Source: a virus. From it: a stretch of 64,000 bases of DNA. The stretch covers positions 1 to 64,000 of IMG/VR virus record IMGVR_UViG_3300042516_004943; one strand, written 5' to 3'. Positions 12,916 to 20,700 of the stretch are shown here, piece by piece. Each line of letters opens with the position of its first letter. Within the stretch, counting starts at the first letter, position 1. The position numbers were made by a program, and so were the translations under genes. The notes under the pieces are model-generated. The model ran no database searches and was not told where the DNA came from. It saw nothing but the letters and a program-made list of their open reading frames with translations.

Positions 12916-13125
12916 TTAATTGTCCCAACCTTCCTGTTCGCCCCAGTCCGCGAGATCGTCCATGCCCGACCCGTCACCGGGCCATTGACCCTCATACCCA
13001 TCATAGGGTTGCGGCTCCTGCTCGACGGCAGGCTCGGCAGCAAACGTGCCGCGCATAGCCTCATGTTCAGAGGCCATCTCGTCGGATTGCGGTTGTGTGT
13101 TGAAGTCGTCAGTGATGTTGTTCAT
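12916..13125 (-). CDS. Small acidic protein, 69 aa (paralogue of 9025-9159)
   Basis: The ATG at 13125 follows its promoter by 6 bases. The N-terminal 20 residues match the 44-aa protein at 9025-9159. The rest is Glu/Asp/Gly/Trp rich (YEGQWPGDGSGMDDLADW). It is the first gene of a four-gene unit ending at R9. Confidence 0.75.
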   Translation of the reverse strand: MNNITDDFNTQPQSDEMASEHEAMRGTFAAEPAVEQEPQPYDGYEGQWPGDGSGMDDLADWGEQEGWDN

Positions 13126-13131
13126 GGTGTT

Positions 13132-13160
13132 AGGATATGGTGAGTTGAGGATTATTGCAA
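13132..13160 (-). promoter_or_regulatory. Leaderless-type promoter of the 69-aa gene
   Basis: The boxes are TTGCAA (13155-13160), a 17-base spacer and TATCCT (13132-13137), ending 6 bases before the ATG. Confidence 0.7.
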
Positions 13161-13168
13161 GCGTTTTT

Positions 13169-13519
13169 TTATGCGGCCAAAGCGGGACGCACACGGAACA
13201 CAAGCTCCAGCTTGCCAGCATCGGGGCGAGTCTCGCCAGCGAGGAAAGCGGCGAGCATCTTGCTGTCGAAGTTGAAGCGAGAGAGGGGGTGAGAGTTAGC
13301 CCAACGCAAGCCATCGGGCAAGCCAAGGTCGATGAGTTGCTCGACCTCTGCATCAGAGGGGCAGGAGTAAGGCGACCAGCCAAGGGTTGCGATAGTCTTG
13401 CCAGTCTCGACGCTGACGAGTTCGTGCCAGAGTTTCGTGCAGTCGCCATCGAAGTCCTCCGAGATGATGAGCGTGCAGAGGGTTCCGTTGACGTTGAATG
13501 TGGTGTCTTTATCTTTCAT
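13169..13519 (-). CDS. Hypothetical protein, 116 aa
   Basis: The ATG at 13519 follows its promoter by 6 bases. The start (MKDKDTTFNVNGTLCTLIIS) and the later segment SDAEVEQLIDLGLPDG do not match a family I know. It is the first gene after repeat R10. Confidence 0.75.
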   Translation of the reverse strand: MKDKDTTFNVNGTLCTLIISEDFDGDCTKLWHELVSVETGKTIATLGWSPYSCPSDAEVEQLIDLGLPDGLRWANSHPLSRFNFDSKMLAAFLAGETRPDAGKLELVFRVRPALAA

Positions 13520-13525
13520 GCTTAT

Positions 13526-13553
13526 AGCATAACACAGCGCACCGAAAAAGCAA
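13526..13553 (-). promoter_or_regulatory. Leaderless-type promoter of the 116-aa gene
   Basis: The boxes are TTGCTT (13548-13553), a 16-base spacer and TATGCT (13526-13531), then ATAAGC and the ATG. Confidence 0.78.
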
Positions 13554-13612
13554 GAGATTTTTTTGCAATTGTGAAAGTTTTTTTTATATCTTTTTTCGCT
13601 TGACAGGCTGAG

Positions 13613-13718
13613 TTGGCACACTTCTTGAACAGCTGTTTGCATAAGTCGTTGAATATGAGGCACTTACGCCCGGCGGCCAGGCGGCCCGCCGTAAGTGCTT
13701 GATTTAGAACAACTTACA
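13613..13718. repeat. Intermodule repeat, copy R10 (extended form)
   Basis: The core 13661-13697 has perfect arms. TTGGCACAC starts at 13613, 48 bp before the core. The right flank overlaps the TAA of the 33-aa peptide (13714-13716). It is the last copy; none is seen beyond 14 kb. Confidence 0.93.
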
Positions 13719-13815
13719 GAGAACAGATCGTGCGCCAAACGATCACCACAGCAAGGCCCACAAGTGCGCCCTCTATGACACAGATGATTGCCTTTGTCAT
13801 AGCGTGCTTTGTCAT
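13714..13815 (-). CDS. Small membrane peptide, 33 aa
   Basis: The frame starts 4 bases after the stop of the 76-aa gene. It encodes a basic N-terminus (MTKHAMTK) and one membrane helix (IEGALVGLAVVIVWRTI). The stop codon is in repeat R10. The 72-codon version of this frame overlaps the upstream gene and is rejected. Confidence 0.6.
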   Translation of the reverse strand: MTKHAMTKAIICVIEGALVGLAVVIVWRTICSL

Positions 13816-13819
13816 AGTA

Positions 13820-14050
13820 TTAGCAAGGCGCGCCGCCATAGCACGGCGCATCTTCGTTTGCGAGGATAGAGCAGACTTTGTCATAGAAGTCTTTATCTGC
13901 TTCGAAGTCATCTTGCGAGATGTCTTCACCATCTTCGTCAGTCAAGACAAAGCCAGAGAGTTGCAGTTGGTCAGCATGATCGAACGCATACTCTGTGCAG
14001 AGGTAGTATTCTTTTCCGTTGTGTGTGATGTAGTCTTCGTATGTATTCAT
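13820..14050 (-). CDS. Hypothetical acidic protein, 76 aa
   Basis: This acidic protein starts MNTYEDYITHNGKEYYLC and is rich in Asp, Glu and Tyr. It starts 8 bases after the stop of the 91-aa gene. Similar charge and small size are common among phage early proteins that bind host factors (inference). Confidence 0.75.
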   Translation of the reverse strand: MNTYEDYITHNGKEYYLCTEYAFDHADQLQLSGFVLTDEDGEDISQDDFEADKDFYDKVCSILANEDAPCYGGAPC

Positions 14051-14058
14051 GTTATGTC

Positions 14059-14334
14059 TTACAGGCTGAGTAGTGTATCGTGTTCGTGACCGCAGTCAAT
14101 GATGAGTTTTTCCATAGCGCGAAGTTGCTCATCCGTCAGAACATTTTGTTCAGAGTCTTCTGCCTTGGTGATCGAGACATCGTCCACAACGTAGCCTTCA
14201 TATTGGCTATCGTAAGAGGTGTCGATTCTGATGTCTTTGGGGTCGATGAAGTAGTCTTCTCCATCGATGCGGATTTCAAGGGTGTCACCATAGGCAGGTG
14301 TTCCGTAGCTCATAGCGTGATTGATTTTTTTCAT
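14059..14334 (-). CDS. Hypothetical protein, 91 aa
   Basis: This acidic protein has a beta-rich middle (GDTLEIRIDGEDYFIDPKDI). It starts from its own promoter 6 bases before the ATG and leads a three-gene unit ending at R10. No family recognised. Confidence 0.75.
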   Translation of the reverse strand: MKKINHAMSYGTPAYGDTLEIRIDGEDYFIDPKDIRIDTSYDSQYEGYVVDDVSITKAEDSEQNVLTDEQLRAMEKLIIDCGHEHDTLLSL

Positions 14335-14340
14335 ATATTT

Positions 14341-14368
14341 AAGATAGCAGAGGTGTGGGAAAAGTCAA
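14341..14368 (-). promoter_or_regulatory. Leaderless-type promoter of the 91-aa gene
   Basis: The boxes are TTGACT (14363-14368), a 16-base spacer and TATCTT (14341-14346). The TGA of the upstream gene (14365-14367) lies in the -35 box. Confidence 0.85.
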
Positions 14369-14550
14369 GCGATTTTTTCGATCTTTATGATCTCGCCGTC
14401 AGCAGGAAGATTCACCTTCAAGGCTTTTTCAACCTCATGGGAAACCCAAGTGATGCCATAGGCGGCAACCTCCAACGTAACGGGCAGAGGGTATGAGCCG
14501 ATTTCGGTGGAGACTGATGCGGTGACTTTGTAGGTGTTTTTCTTTTTCAT
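14365..14550 (-). CDS. Hypothetical protein, 61 aa
   Basis: This small, probably beta-rich protein starts MKKKNTYKVTASVSTEIGSY. It has its own promoter 6 bases before the ATG, and its stop is embedded in the next promoter. Unknown family. Confidence 0.72.
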   Translation of the reverse strand: MKKKNTYKVTASVSTEIGSYPLPVTLEVAAYGITWVSHEVEKALKVNLPADGEIIKIEKIA

Positions 14551-14556
14551 GCTTTT

Positions 14557-14584
14557 AGAGTATCAGAGATGTGGTGAAAGTCAA
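14557..14584 (-). promoter_or_regulatory. Leaderless-type promoter of the 61-aa gene
   Basis: The boxes are TTGACT (14579-14584), a 16-base spacer and TACTCT (14557-14562), followed by AAAAGC and the ATG. Confidence 0.8.
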
Positions 14585-14587
14585 GGG

Positions 14588-14770
14588 TTATTTGTGGATT
14601 TTTTTCATCCATACGCAAGGCTCGACCCTATGGAACGAAACCTTGCAAGACCGACCAACGCGGTTGGTGAAGGTGAACGAGCGGATAGCCAGCGAAGCAA
14701 AGGTGCAAGTGGCCTTGTTGAGGGTAGCGAACTCCACGATCTCGCTGCTGGTGTAGTATTTTCTTTTCAT
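14588..14770 (-). CDS. Hypothetical basic protein, 60 aa
   Basis: This Ser/Thr/Lys/Arg-rich protein is the first gene of the left arm in transcription order. Its TAA is 3 bases before the next -35 box, and it has a promoter 6 bases before its ATG. A CCxC-free, metal-poor sequence; no family recognised. Confidence 0.68.
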   Translation of the reverse strand: MKRKYYTSSEIVEFATLNKATCTFASLAIRSFTFTNRVGRSCKVSFHRVEPCVWMKKIHK

Positions 14771-14776
14771 GCTTAC

Positions 14777-14804
14777 ACTCTACCACAGCCGCGCAAAAAA
14801 GCAA
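14777..14804 (-). promoter_or_regulatory. Leaderless-type promoter of the 60-aa gene
   Basis: The boxes are TTGCTT (14799-14804), a 16-base spacer and TAGAGT (14777-14782), then GTAAGC and the ATG. It shares the GCGCGGCTGTGG spacer with the promoter at 10738-10765. Confidence 0.78.
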
Positions 14805-14809
14805 GGGAT

Positions 14810-15211
14810 TTTTTTATCTTTTTTGAAACTTTTTTTCTTGACAACCACCCCCCCATTTTTGAAAAAAATTCATACGAGCGTTTGAGGTTTAGGTCGCTGG
14901 GGCCTATTTTTAAAACTCTACAACCTATAAATCTATCTCTCTTTTACTTATCAAGGTATCCATAAACCAATAAAAACCACCTATATATAATAAAAATTAA
15001 TTAAAATAACGCGGGGCTATTTGTTTATATGCTTATATGGCTATGAATAATAGTATTAGAAGAATAATGACGAGGGGAAAAATAGAAAATAAATAAAAAA
15101 AATAAATAAAAAATAAACCCTATAGGTTATGGGTTATAGGTTCATATATCCTGTATAAGTACCACTGTTTTGTTATACAAACAATTCAGATTTAATAGTA
15201 ATATTACTTAG
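14810..15211. other. A+T-rich gene-free junction between left arm and fibre operon
   Basis: About 400 bases separate the G+C-richer left arm from the A+T-rich late region. I see no gene on either strand. It contains A-rich runs and a small repeat series around TATAGGTTATGGGTTATAGG (15120-15145). No repeat of the R family and no TGTAAT element is present. Confidence 0.5.
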
Positions 15212-15256
15212 AAAAAAAAATCGCGCCTGTTTTCGGATTGAAAATAGTGTTGCGCC
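15212..15256 (-). terminator. Probable terminator of the fibre operon
   Basis: Just after the stop at 15262 the minus strand has a two-part stem (GCGC/GCGC and TTTTC/GAAAA) followed by GA and nine T. The stem is imperfect, but the T-run and position at the operon end fit a rho-independent terminator. Confidence 0.55.
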
Positions 15257-15261
15257 GGGAT

Positions 15262-16563
15262 TTATCGTGATACAGTTTGCGTATAATTAAATCTTAATGC
15301 AAAGTTAATATCTTTGAATTGACCCCTCTTGTTACCAAGGGCATCATAAAAATTATACAACCAACCATGGCTAAATCCACGACCATTACCATCAAGACCA
15401 ATAGAAAATGGATCGGTTGGTATGTACGGATTACTGTTATATCTATTTATAGTTGGTGTAAAAAATAATCCACCAATCCATCTAGAAGTATTTGGGACAG
15501 TTGCAGGAAAGAATATAGCGGCACTTTTGCTAGCTGTATTGCTTCCAGCAGTATAGGCATTGTTTGTAACACTGCCACCAATATCAACATGCGTATACAG
15601 TCTTGTTGCACTTTTTGTAGTGCCAATTGTGTTTGGAAGCGCTGTATTTGGGGGATAATCGTTAATATTTAGAGCATTATTTCCAAACTCATCATCAGCC
15701 CCCAAAAGAGCGGCTGCTGCATATCCGTTATCGCCTTCTGTGCATGGTAATAGAGCCCATGGATTAATCCATGTAAAAGGCTGAAAGCTGCCGATTTGTG
15801 CATATTGTTTTTCTATATTAATTCCGTTTGCGCTCATTTCTCCTAAGAAGTCACGATAACGACCCATAGCTTTCATTTTTCCAAGAGTAGAGAAACTTCC
15901 GCTTGTAATGTTTGGTACTTCAATTGGCGTAACAAGAGCAGGTATAGAAACTTGCAATGTATATGTTAATCTTAGAAATTGGAATGTATCTAAAATAACA
16001 TTCGATGGTAAAACAAATCTACTAAAAAGTATAAAGCCGGTTGGCCTTCCATAGCCGCTTTCTTGAACTGGAAAGCCGCCACCAGAGGTTTCTTTCATGC
16101 CGATTGCTACCTCTCTAACGGTATGCTGTCCTGTTTGTACGGCGTTAAAATCCCAAACCTTTGTATACACACAGCCATCTGCAACATCTTGGCGAAGACA
16201 TGTACCAGTTGTATTTCTGCTTGACCATCCGCCATCTGCGCTTGGTGCAATTGTATTTCCTCTATAATTGGTTGCAGTTGGGTTTGCTGCGTTGCTTGAA
16301 TATACAGCATGAGAAATTACATCGGGTATTCCTCTTGCATGTCGTAAACCGCTAGCACCACCATCAAAAGAAAATGCACTTCTATCATGGCCAACTAAAA
16401 ATCTCAAACCAGTATCTTGTATTAGATTTGGCCTCATTTTGTCGCCAAAAGGCTGACTTACTTCACCATTAGGATGAACTATTTCTACTTTCCACTCTCC
16501 CTTGACAAGCATTTTGTTTTCAACAAATACTTCTTTGTATTTAGGTAAAATAATATTGGCCAT
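15262..16563 (-). CDS. Tail fibre / adhesin-like structural protein, 433 aa (family A)
   Basis: This is one of four paralogues in the operon. They share an N-terminal block (here GEWKVEIVHPNGEVSQPFG then PNLIQDTGLRFL), a middle block (VYTKVWDFN...VREVAIG...LFSRFVLP), an ITSL-like strand block (SIPALVTPIEV) and a C-terminal block (WIGGLFFTP, HGWLYNF, FALRFNYTQ). The architecture suggests a receptor-binding or decoration fibre; no enzymatic motif is seen. It has a TGTAAT element 23 bases before its ATG, so it can be made separately from the upstream genes. Confidence 0.6.
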   Translation of the reverse strand: MANIILPKYKEVFVENKMLVKGEWKVEIVHPNGEVSQPFGDKMRPNLIQDTGLRFLVGHDRSAFSFDGGASGLRHARGIPDVISHAVYSSNAANPTATNYRGNTIAPSADGGWSSRNTTGTCLRQDVADGCVYTKVWDFNAVQTGQHTVREVAIGMKETSGGGFPVQESGYGRPTGFILFSRFVLPSNVILDTFQFLRLTYTLQVSIPALVTPIEVPNITSGSFSTLGKMKAMGRYRDFLGEMSANGINIEKQYAQIGSFQPFTWINPWALLPCTEGDNGYAAAALLGADDEFGNNALNINDYPPNTALPNTIGTTKSATRLYTHVDIGGSVTNNAYTAGSNTASKSAAIFFPATVPNTSRWIGGLFFTPTINRYNSNPYIPTDPFSIGLDGNGRGFSHGWLYNFYDALGNKRGQFKDINFALRFNYTQTVSR

Positions 16564-16586
16564 ATATTGATTATATTAACATTACA
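16563..16586 (-). promoter_or_regulatory. Late promoter element TGTAAT before the 433-aa fibre gene
   Basis: On the minus strand TGTAATGTTAATATAATC begins at 16586, 23 bases before the ATG, and is preceded by TAC as at most other copies of this element. Confidence 0.6.
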
Positions 16587-16613
16587 GTAGTAATTATACT
16601 TTTTTTTAATTTT

Positions 16614-17687
16614 TTATCTATTAAAAATCCATCTGATTTTTACAGTTATTGGAGTATTTGCAGAAATAGTTTGTGCAGTATTGAATTTGTAATATATTGC
16701 TGTATTTGAATTAGTATCAGAATGGTGCCATAAATAAATTCCACCAACTGTTCTGCTTGATGTGTGCGAAGGAAATGAATAGATGGCATCTATACTACTG
16801 AAAGCGTCTGTTTGTTGTAGGTTTGAAAATGAAACTGTAGCTAACGGACCAGACGGAGTATAGGTTATTCTAGAATTAGAATAGTTTACTGGACTATGAG
16901 CACTATCAAAAAAGCCTATATTATTAACCCATGTAGCTGTGCCAAAAATATTTTGAAAAGCGCCATAAGTTGCTGGATCATTTGCAGTAACTATTGTACT
17001 CGTTGAATCAACCGTAAAATCTCTATAAGCATATCCATTTGTGTTGCCAAGCGTGATAATTGTATTATTTCCAGTAATAGTTGGCAAAAGACCGGTATTG
17101 TTTGTAGACATTCTAATATAGCCAGTAAAGTCCAAGCTGGCTCCGGTAAGGGCAATTGATAAATCGCTATTCAAATAATTTATAATTAAATTTAAAGAAT
17201 ATGTTATTTTTAATATATCTCCACTTTCTAAGTTGAGGGCACCTGGAAATACAAACCTACTTAATGTTATTGGGGTAGTATTTGCAATTGCGAAATTTCC
17301 AACACAAGCTTCAGAATAGCTGACCTGTGTGCCTGATGGCACAGCTGCAAATGTAAAATCACGGGTTAATATTATTTTATTATTAACGGAATCAATATTG
17401 GTTGTAAAAAATGTACTTCTGTGGGTTTGACCTAAAATTGTTCCTAGCAGGTTTGTTTGCGTTCTTGTTGGTGATGAGCCGTTTGAGCCAACCCTGCATG
17501 TTTGAATAAATGAGTGCAGTCCTTCGCTATAGCCTGTTAGAATTTTTTGATAAAACGTATCTAAAATTAGATTTTTATTTGGCTTTTTTCCAAACGGAAA
17601 TAATACTTTGCCATTTTTTTTATGTACAGAAACTAAGTATTCTCCAAATATTTTAGAAGTATTTTGTATGTCTATATCTGTTTGCAT
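16614..17687 (-). CDS. Tail fibre / adhesin-like structural protein, 357 aa (family A)
   Basis: This is a paralogue of the 433-aa protein. It has GEYLVSVHKKNGKVLFPFG then NKNLILDTFYQKIL at the N-terminus, then LTRDFTF and LSRFVFPGAL in the middle. VGGIYLWHH and ITVKIRWIFNR close the C-terminus. It is rich in Ser, Thr, Asn and Gly, as usual for beta-structured fibres. It starts 24 bases after the 1,203-aa gene. Confidence 0.6.
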   Translation of the reverse strand: MQTDIDIQNTSKIFGEYLVSVHKKNGKVLFPFGKKPNKNLILDTFYQKILTGYSEGLHSFIQTCRVGSNGSSPTRTQTNLLGTILGQTHRSTFFTTNIDSVNNKIILTRDFTFAAVPSGTQVSYSEACVGNFAIANTTPITLSRFVFPGALNLESGDILKITYSLNLIINYLNSDLSIALTGASLDFTGYIRMSTNNTGLLPTITGNNTIITLGNTNGYAYRDFTVDSTSTIVTANDPATYGAFQNIFGTATWVNNIGFFDSAHSPVNYSNSRITYTPSGPLATVSFSNLQQTDAFSSIDAIYSFPSHTSSRTVGGIYLWHHSDTNSNTAIYYKFNTAQTISANTPITVKIRWIFNR

Positions 17688-17711
17688 AAACTATATTATA
17701 ATAATAAAAAA

Positions 17712-20700
17712 TTAAAACATTTCTAATCCAGAAGCATAATAAGTTCCAGATTCATTTATATTTGGATAAATATAGGCCCCAATTCTGCCAAAACCAGAAG
17801 CTGTATAGTTTCCAGTATCTATTCCAGTGATATGGTCTAAAATATCCGTTTCATAAATCACGCTATCAATATTTCCACTTATTGTTCCGCTTTCAAGCGA
17901 CCCAGTAACGCCAACAAAGTATTCATAATAGGCAATGTTTATAATGTTACCGCTTGTTATTCCAGATGTTCCTTCGCCTAAGACAAGTGGATTTTCAGAA
18001 GATGCGAAAAATATATTATCAATTGATGCATTTAGGCCAGTATACATAATGTCTACGCCCGATAATCCACCAAAAAATCCACTTAATTCTAATGGTATTA
18101 TTCCTGTAATATATAATCCAGTATCTATATTTCCAGAAACTGTTTGTCCTGTCATGAAATCTCCGCTGATACCAGTCAAAGAAAATGGTCGCGTACTAGC
18201 AACATATTCAAATCCTGTAATATTTCCAGAAAGCATACCGGTTATAAATTCTTGACTTTCGAATATGCCAGATACATTTGCAAGCACAACTCCGCTCGTG
18301 TATAGTACTCCAGTGCCAATTCCCGTTCCTGTACCTAAAGAAAAATTACCTATTGGATATACAATATCTGTGATTGGAAATTGCCCAAGGCCTGTAGTTA
18401 TAAGTCCGCTTAAAAATCCTATACCAGTATTTTGATTTGATATTCCAGAAAAACCAGTACCGCTATAGAAATTAAATGTAATTCCAACTGCCCTTCTATA
18501 CACATCAGAAAAACCAAAGCCAGAAACTCCAGCATATTCGCCTGATTGTATTAATAAGCCGCGCAAGCCAAGCGTGCCAGTTAATATTCCAGAACCACTA
18601 TTGACTTCTATGTGACCTATAAATCCAGTCATCATTCCATTTCCAAAAACATTTGAAACTGTTCCAGAAAATCCAGACCCTTCCGTAAAAGAATATCCAG
18701 AATATACTAAATTTGGATATTTAAAATTTGAATTTTGAGAATAGAAACTAGAATGGCTTACCGAATTTTGAGAAAAGAAATACTGTTTATTATCTATAAA
18801 ATACCCACTTGATCCGGACGTACCATCGCCTGTAGAGGCATAATTTATAAACCTTAATGATTGATCTAAAACTCCACTAATAAAGCCTATCATTCTTTCT
18901 CTCGGAAGAGTATTTTCTGAAACAAAGCCGCTATTTGAAAAGTTAAATCCATAAACTGTATTTGTAAATCCTGGATCAAAACCAGATTCTCCATTAAATC
19001 CATTAAAATTTAATGCTATTGGTTTTTTGACAGTTCCTATAATTCCAGTTAAAATTCCACTACCAGTAGTTAACTGCTCTAGCGTAAAAGGATTAAACTG
19101 TATTCCAGAGAATCCAGTAAATTGACTATTAATCGTATAGCCCGAATATAAATTTCCATATCCATAATTTAATTGCTCAAATCCGCCAATTCCAGTAAAT
19201 TGTCCAGAATATTTTAAAATATTTTTATATCCAATATGTCCAGTCATTATTCCTGGTCCAAGAAACGGATCATTAAACCCGATAAAACCGCTTTGCTCTA
19301 TGAAAAATCCCGAAAATTCATAACCAAGATCTGGGTCAACAAAGCCTGGGGTTTTTTCAAAATTAATTGAGGCATTTACGCCAGTATCAAAATATATATC
19401 CTGCTCATAATTTTCATAGTAATATCCGCTATATTCACCAGTTATTACCGCGTCCTGATCTTTGCCTGAAAAAGTTCCGTCTCCGAGCATTGTGCCAAAT
19501 AAAAATCCAGTAATAAGAACTGGCTCTAGTATCGAATCTGGTAAAAATTTATACGACACATTATCTTTTATAAATCCGCTATTTTGAAAAATTCCCGTTG
19601 CCTGTAGAAAAAACCCATCTTCTTCTAAAATGCCGCTTATGTATCCGGTAATATATTCGTATACAAATCCAGTATATGGAAAATCTACTCTTGTATTATC
19701 TATAAAGTATCCGCTTTGTGCTAAAGCACCAGCAGATCTAACAAAATTAAAATTATTATCTATTGATCCGTTAATATACCCAATAACTTGCTCTGCGCCA
19801 GTTGTTCTGTAAGGGGGAAATTGTATTACATTTCTTTCTAGCAATGTTAGCCTTTGACCACTATAAGATCTACTGTATGGCCCAAATATTCCTATCCCAC
19901 TATTTATCCCAGAGTATCCTGTGTATATGCCACTGTAAAATCCGCTAAAACTTGATACAAGGTTTGGGGCAAATGGTTCAAAGGTTCCATTCGGATACAT
20001 TATTCCACTAATTTTACCATACAGGCCTTGATTGTATATATTTTCTATATCCAACAATCTGTAATTAACTACTCCTGTTATATAATCTGCGCCAGTAATT
20101 TGGCTTTGATTGCCGAATTCTAAATATTCCGTTGGCGAAAATGCATTCCACATATTGCCTTCTTGAACTATTGACCAGCTTCCAATATCTCTTAAAAAGA
20201 AACCAACAATATTTGCGCTCATTATATTAGATAATGATTCTGCGGCTTGAGCCGTTTTATTCTCTGAAGCGATATATGCCAAACTATTTATATTTCCACT
20301 TACTGTTGAAAATGAAATATCTGATACGTTTACTGCTATAGGTAATGGCGGCAAAATTATAGCTAAAGATTCTGCCATATTAATAGATATGTCATCAGCT
20401 ATTCTTCTATAATCTCCTCTTAAAACCAGAAATCCGCCGCAGTAATGATCAAGCGCTGCAGTATCATAAGTTTGTCTTCCCAAATTGCTCATTCCGGCCC
20501 CGATCACCATTCTTTTCGGCATCCAGTATTCTGGCTCTTGCACTGTTCCAGAGCGTGTAGTTATTCTGTAAGGCTGTGGGAATGTTCCGGTATATATGCC
20601 AGGATCTTTTCCAAAGAAAGATCTTATTTCGTAAGAATCAAGCTGAGAATAAACCATCAAACAAACAAATTTTTCAGTTCCATTATCTGACTCATAAAAA

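Noticed and set aside
5297-13630. Sigma-54 promoters facing right (TTGGCAC-N5-TTGA)
   Set aside because: The -24 half fits, but the nearly invariant GC of the -12 element is missing in three of four copies. No gene lies downstream on that strand.
2004-13718. CRISPR array
   Set aside because: The repeats are about 1.2 kb apart with genes between, not spaced by short unique spacers. No cas gene is present.
2004-13718. Integron attC sites
   Set aside because: The repeats are palindromic and end each gene module, but they lack the RYYYAAC/GTTRRRY core sites. No integrase is seen, and modules have several genes with their own promoters.
14810-15211. Small genes in the junction region
   Set aside because: All frames are short, A/T-driven and without promoter or ribosome-binding site.
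17935-18255. Plus-strand 106-codon frame inside the 1203-aa fibre gene
   Set aside because: It is an antisense product of the repeated SG codons (Pro/Ile-rich), with no start context.
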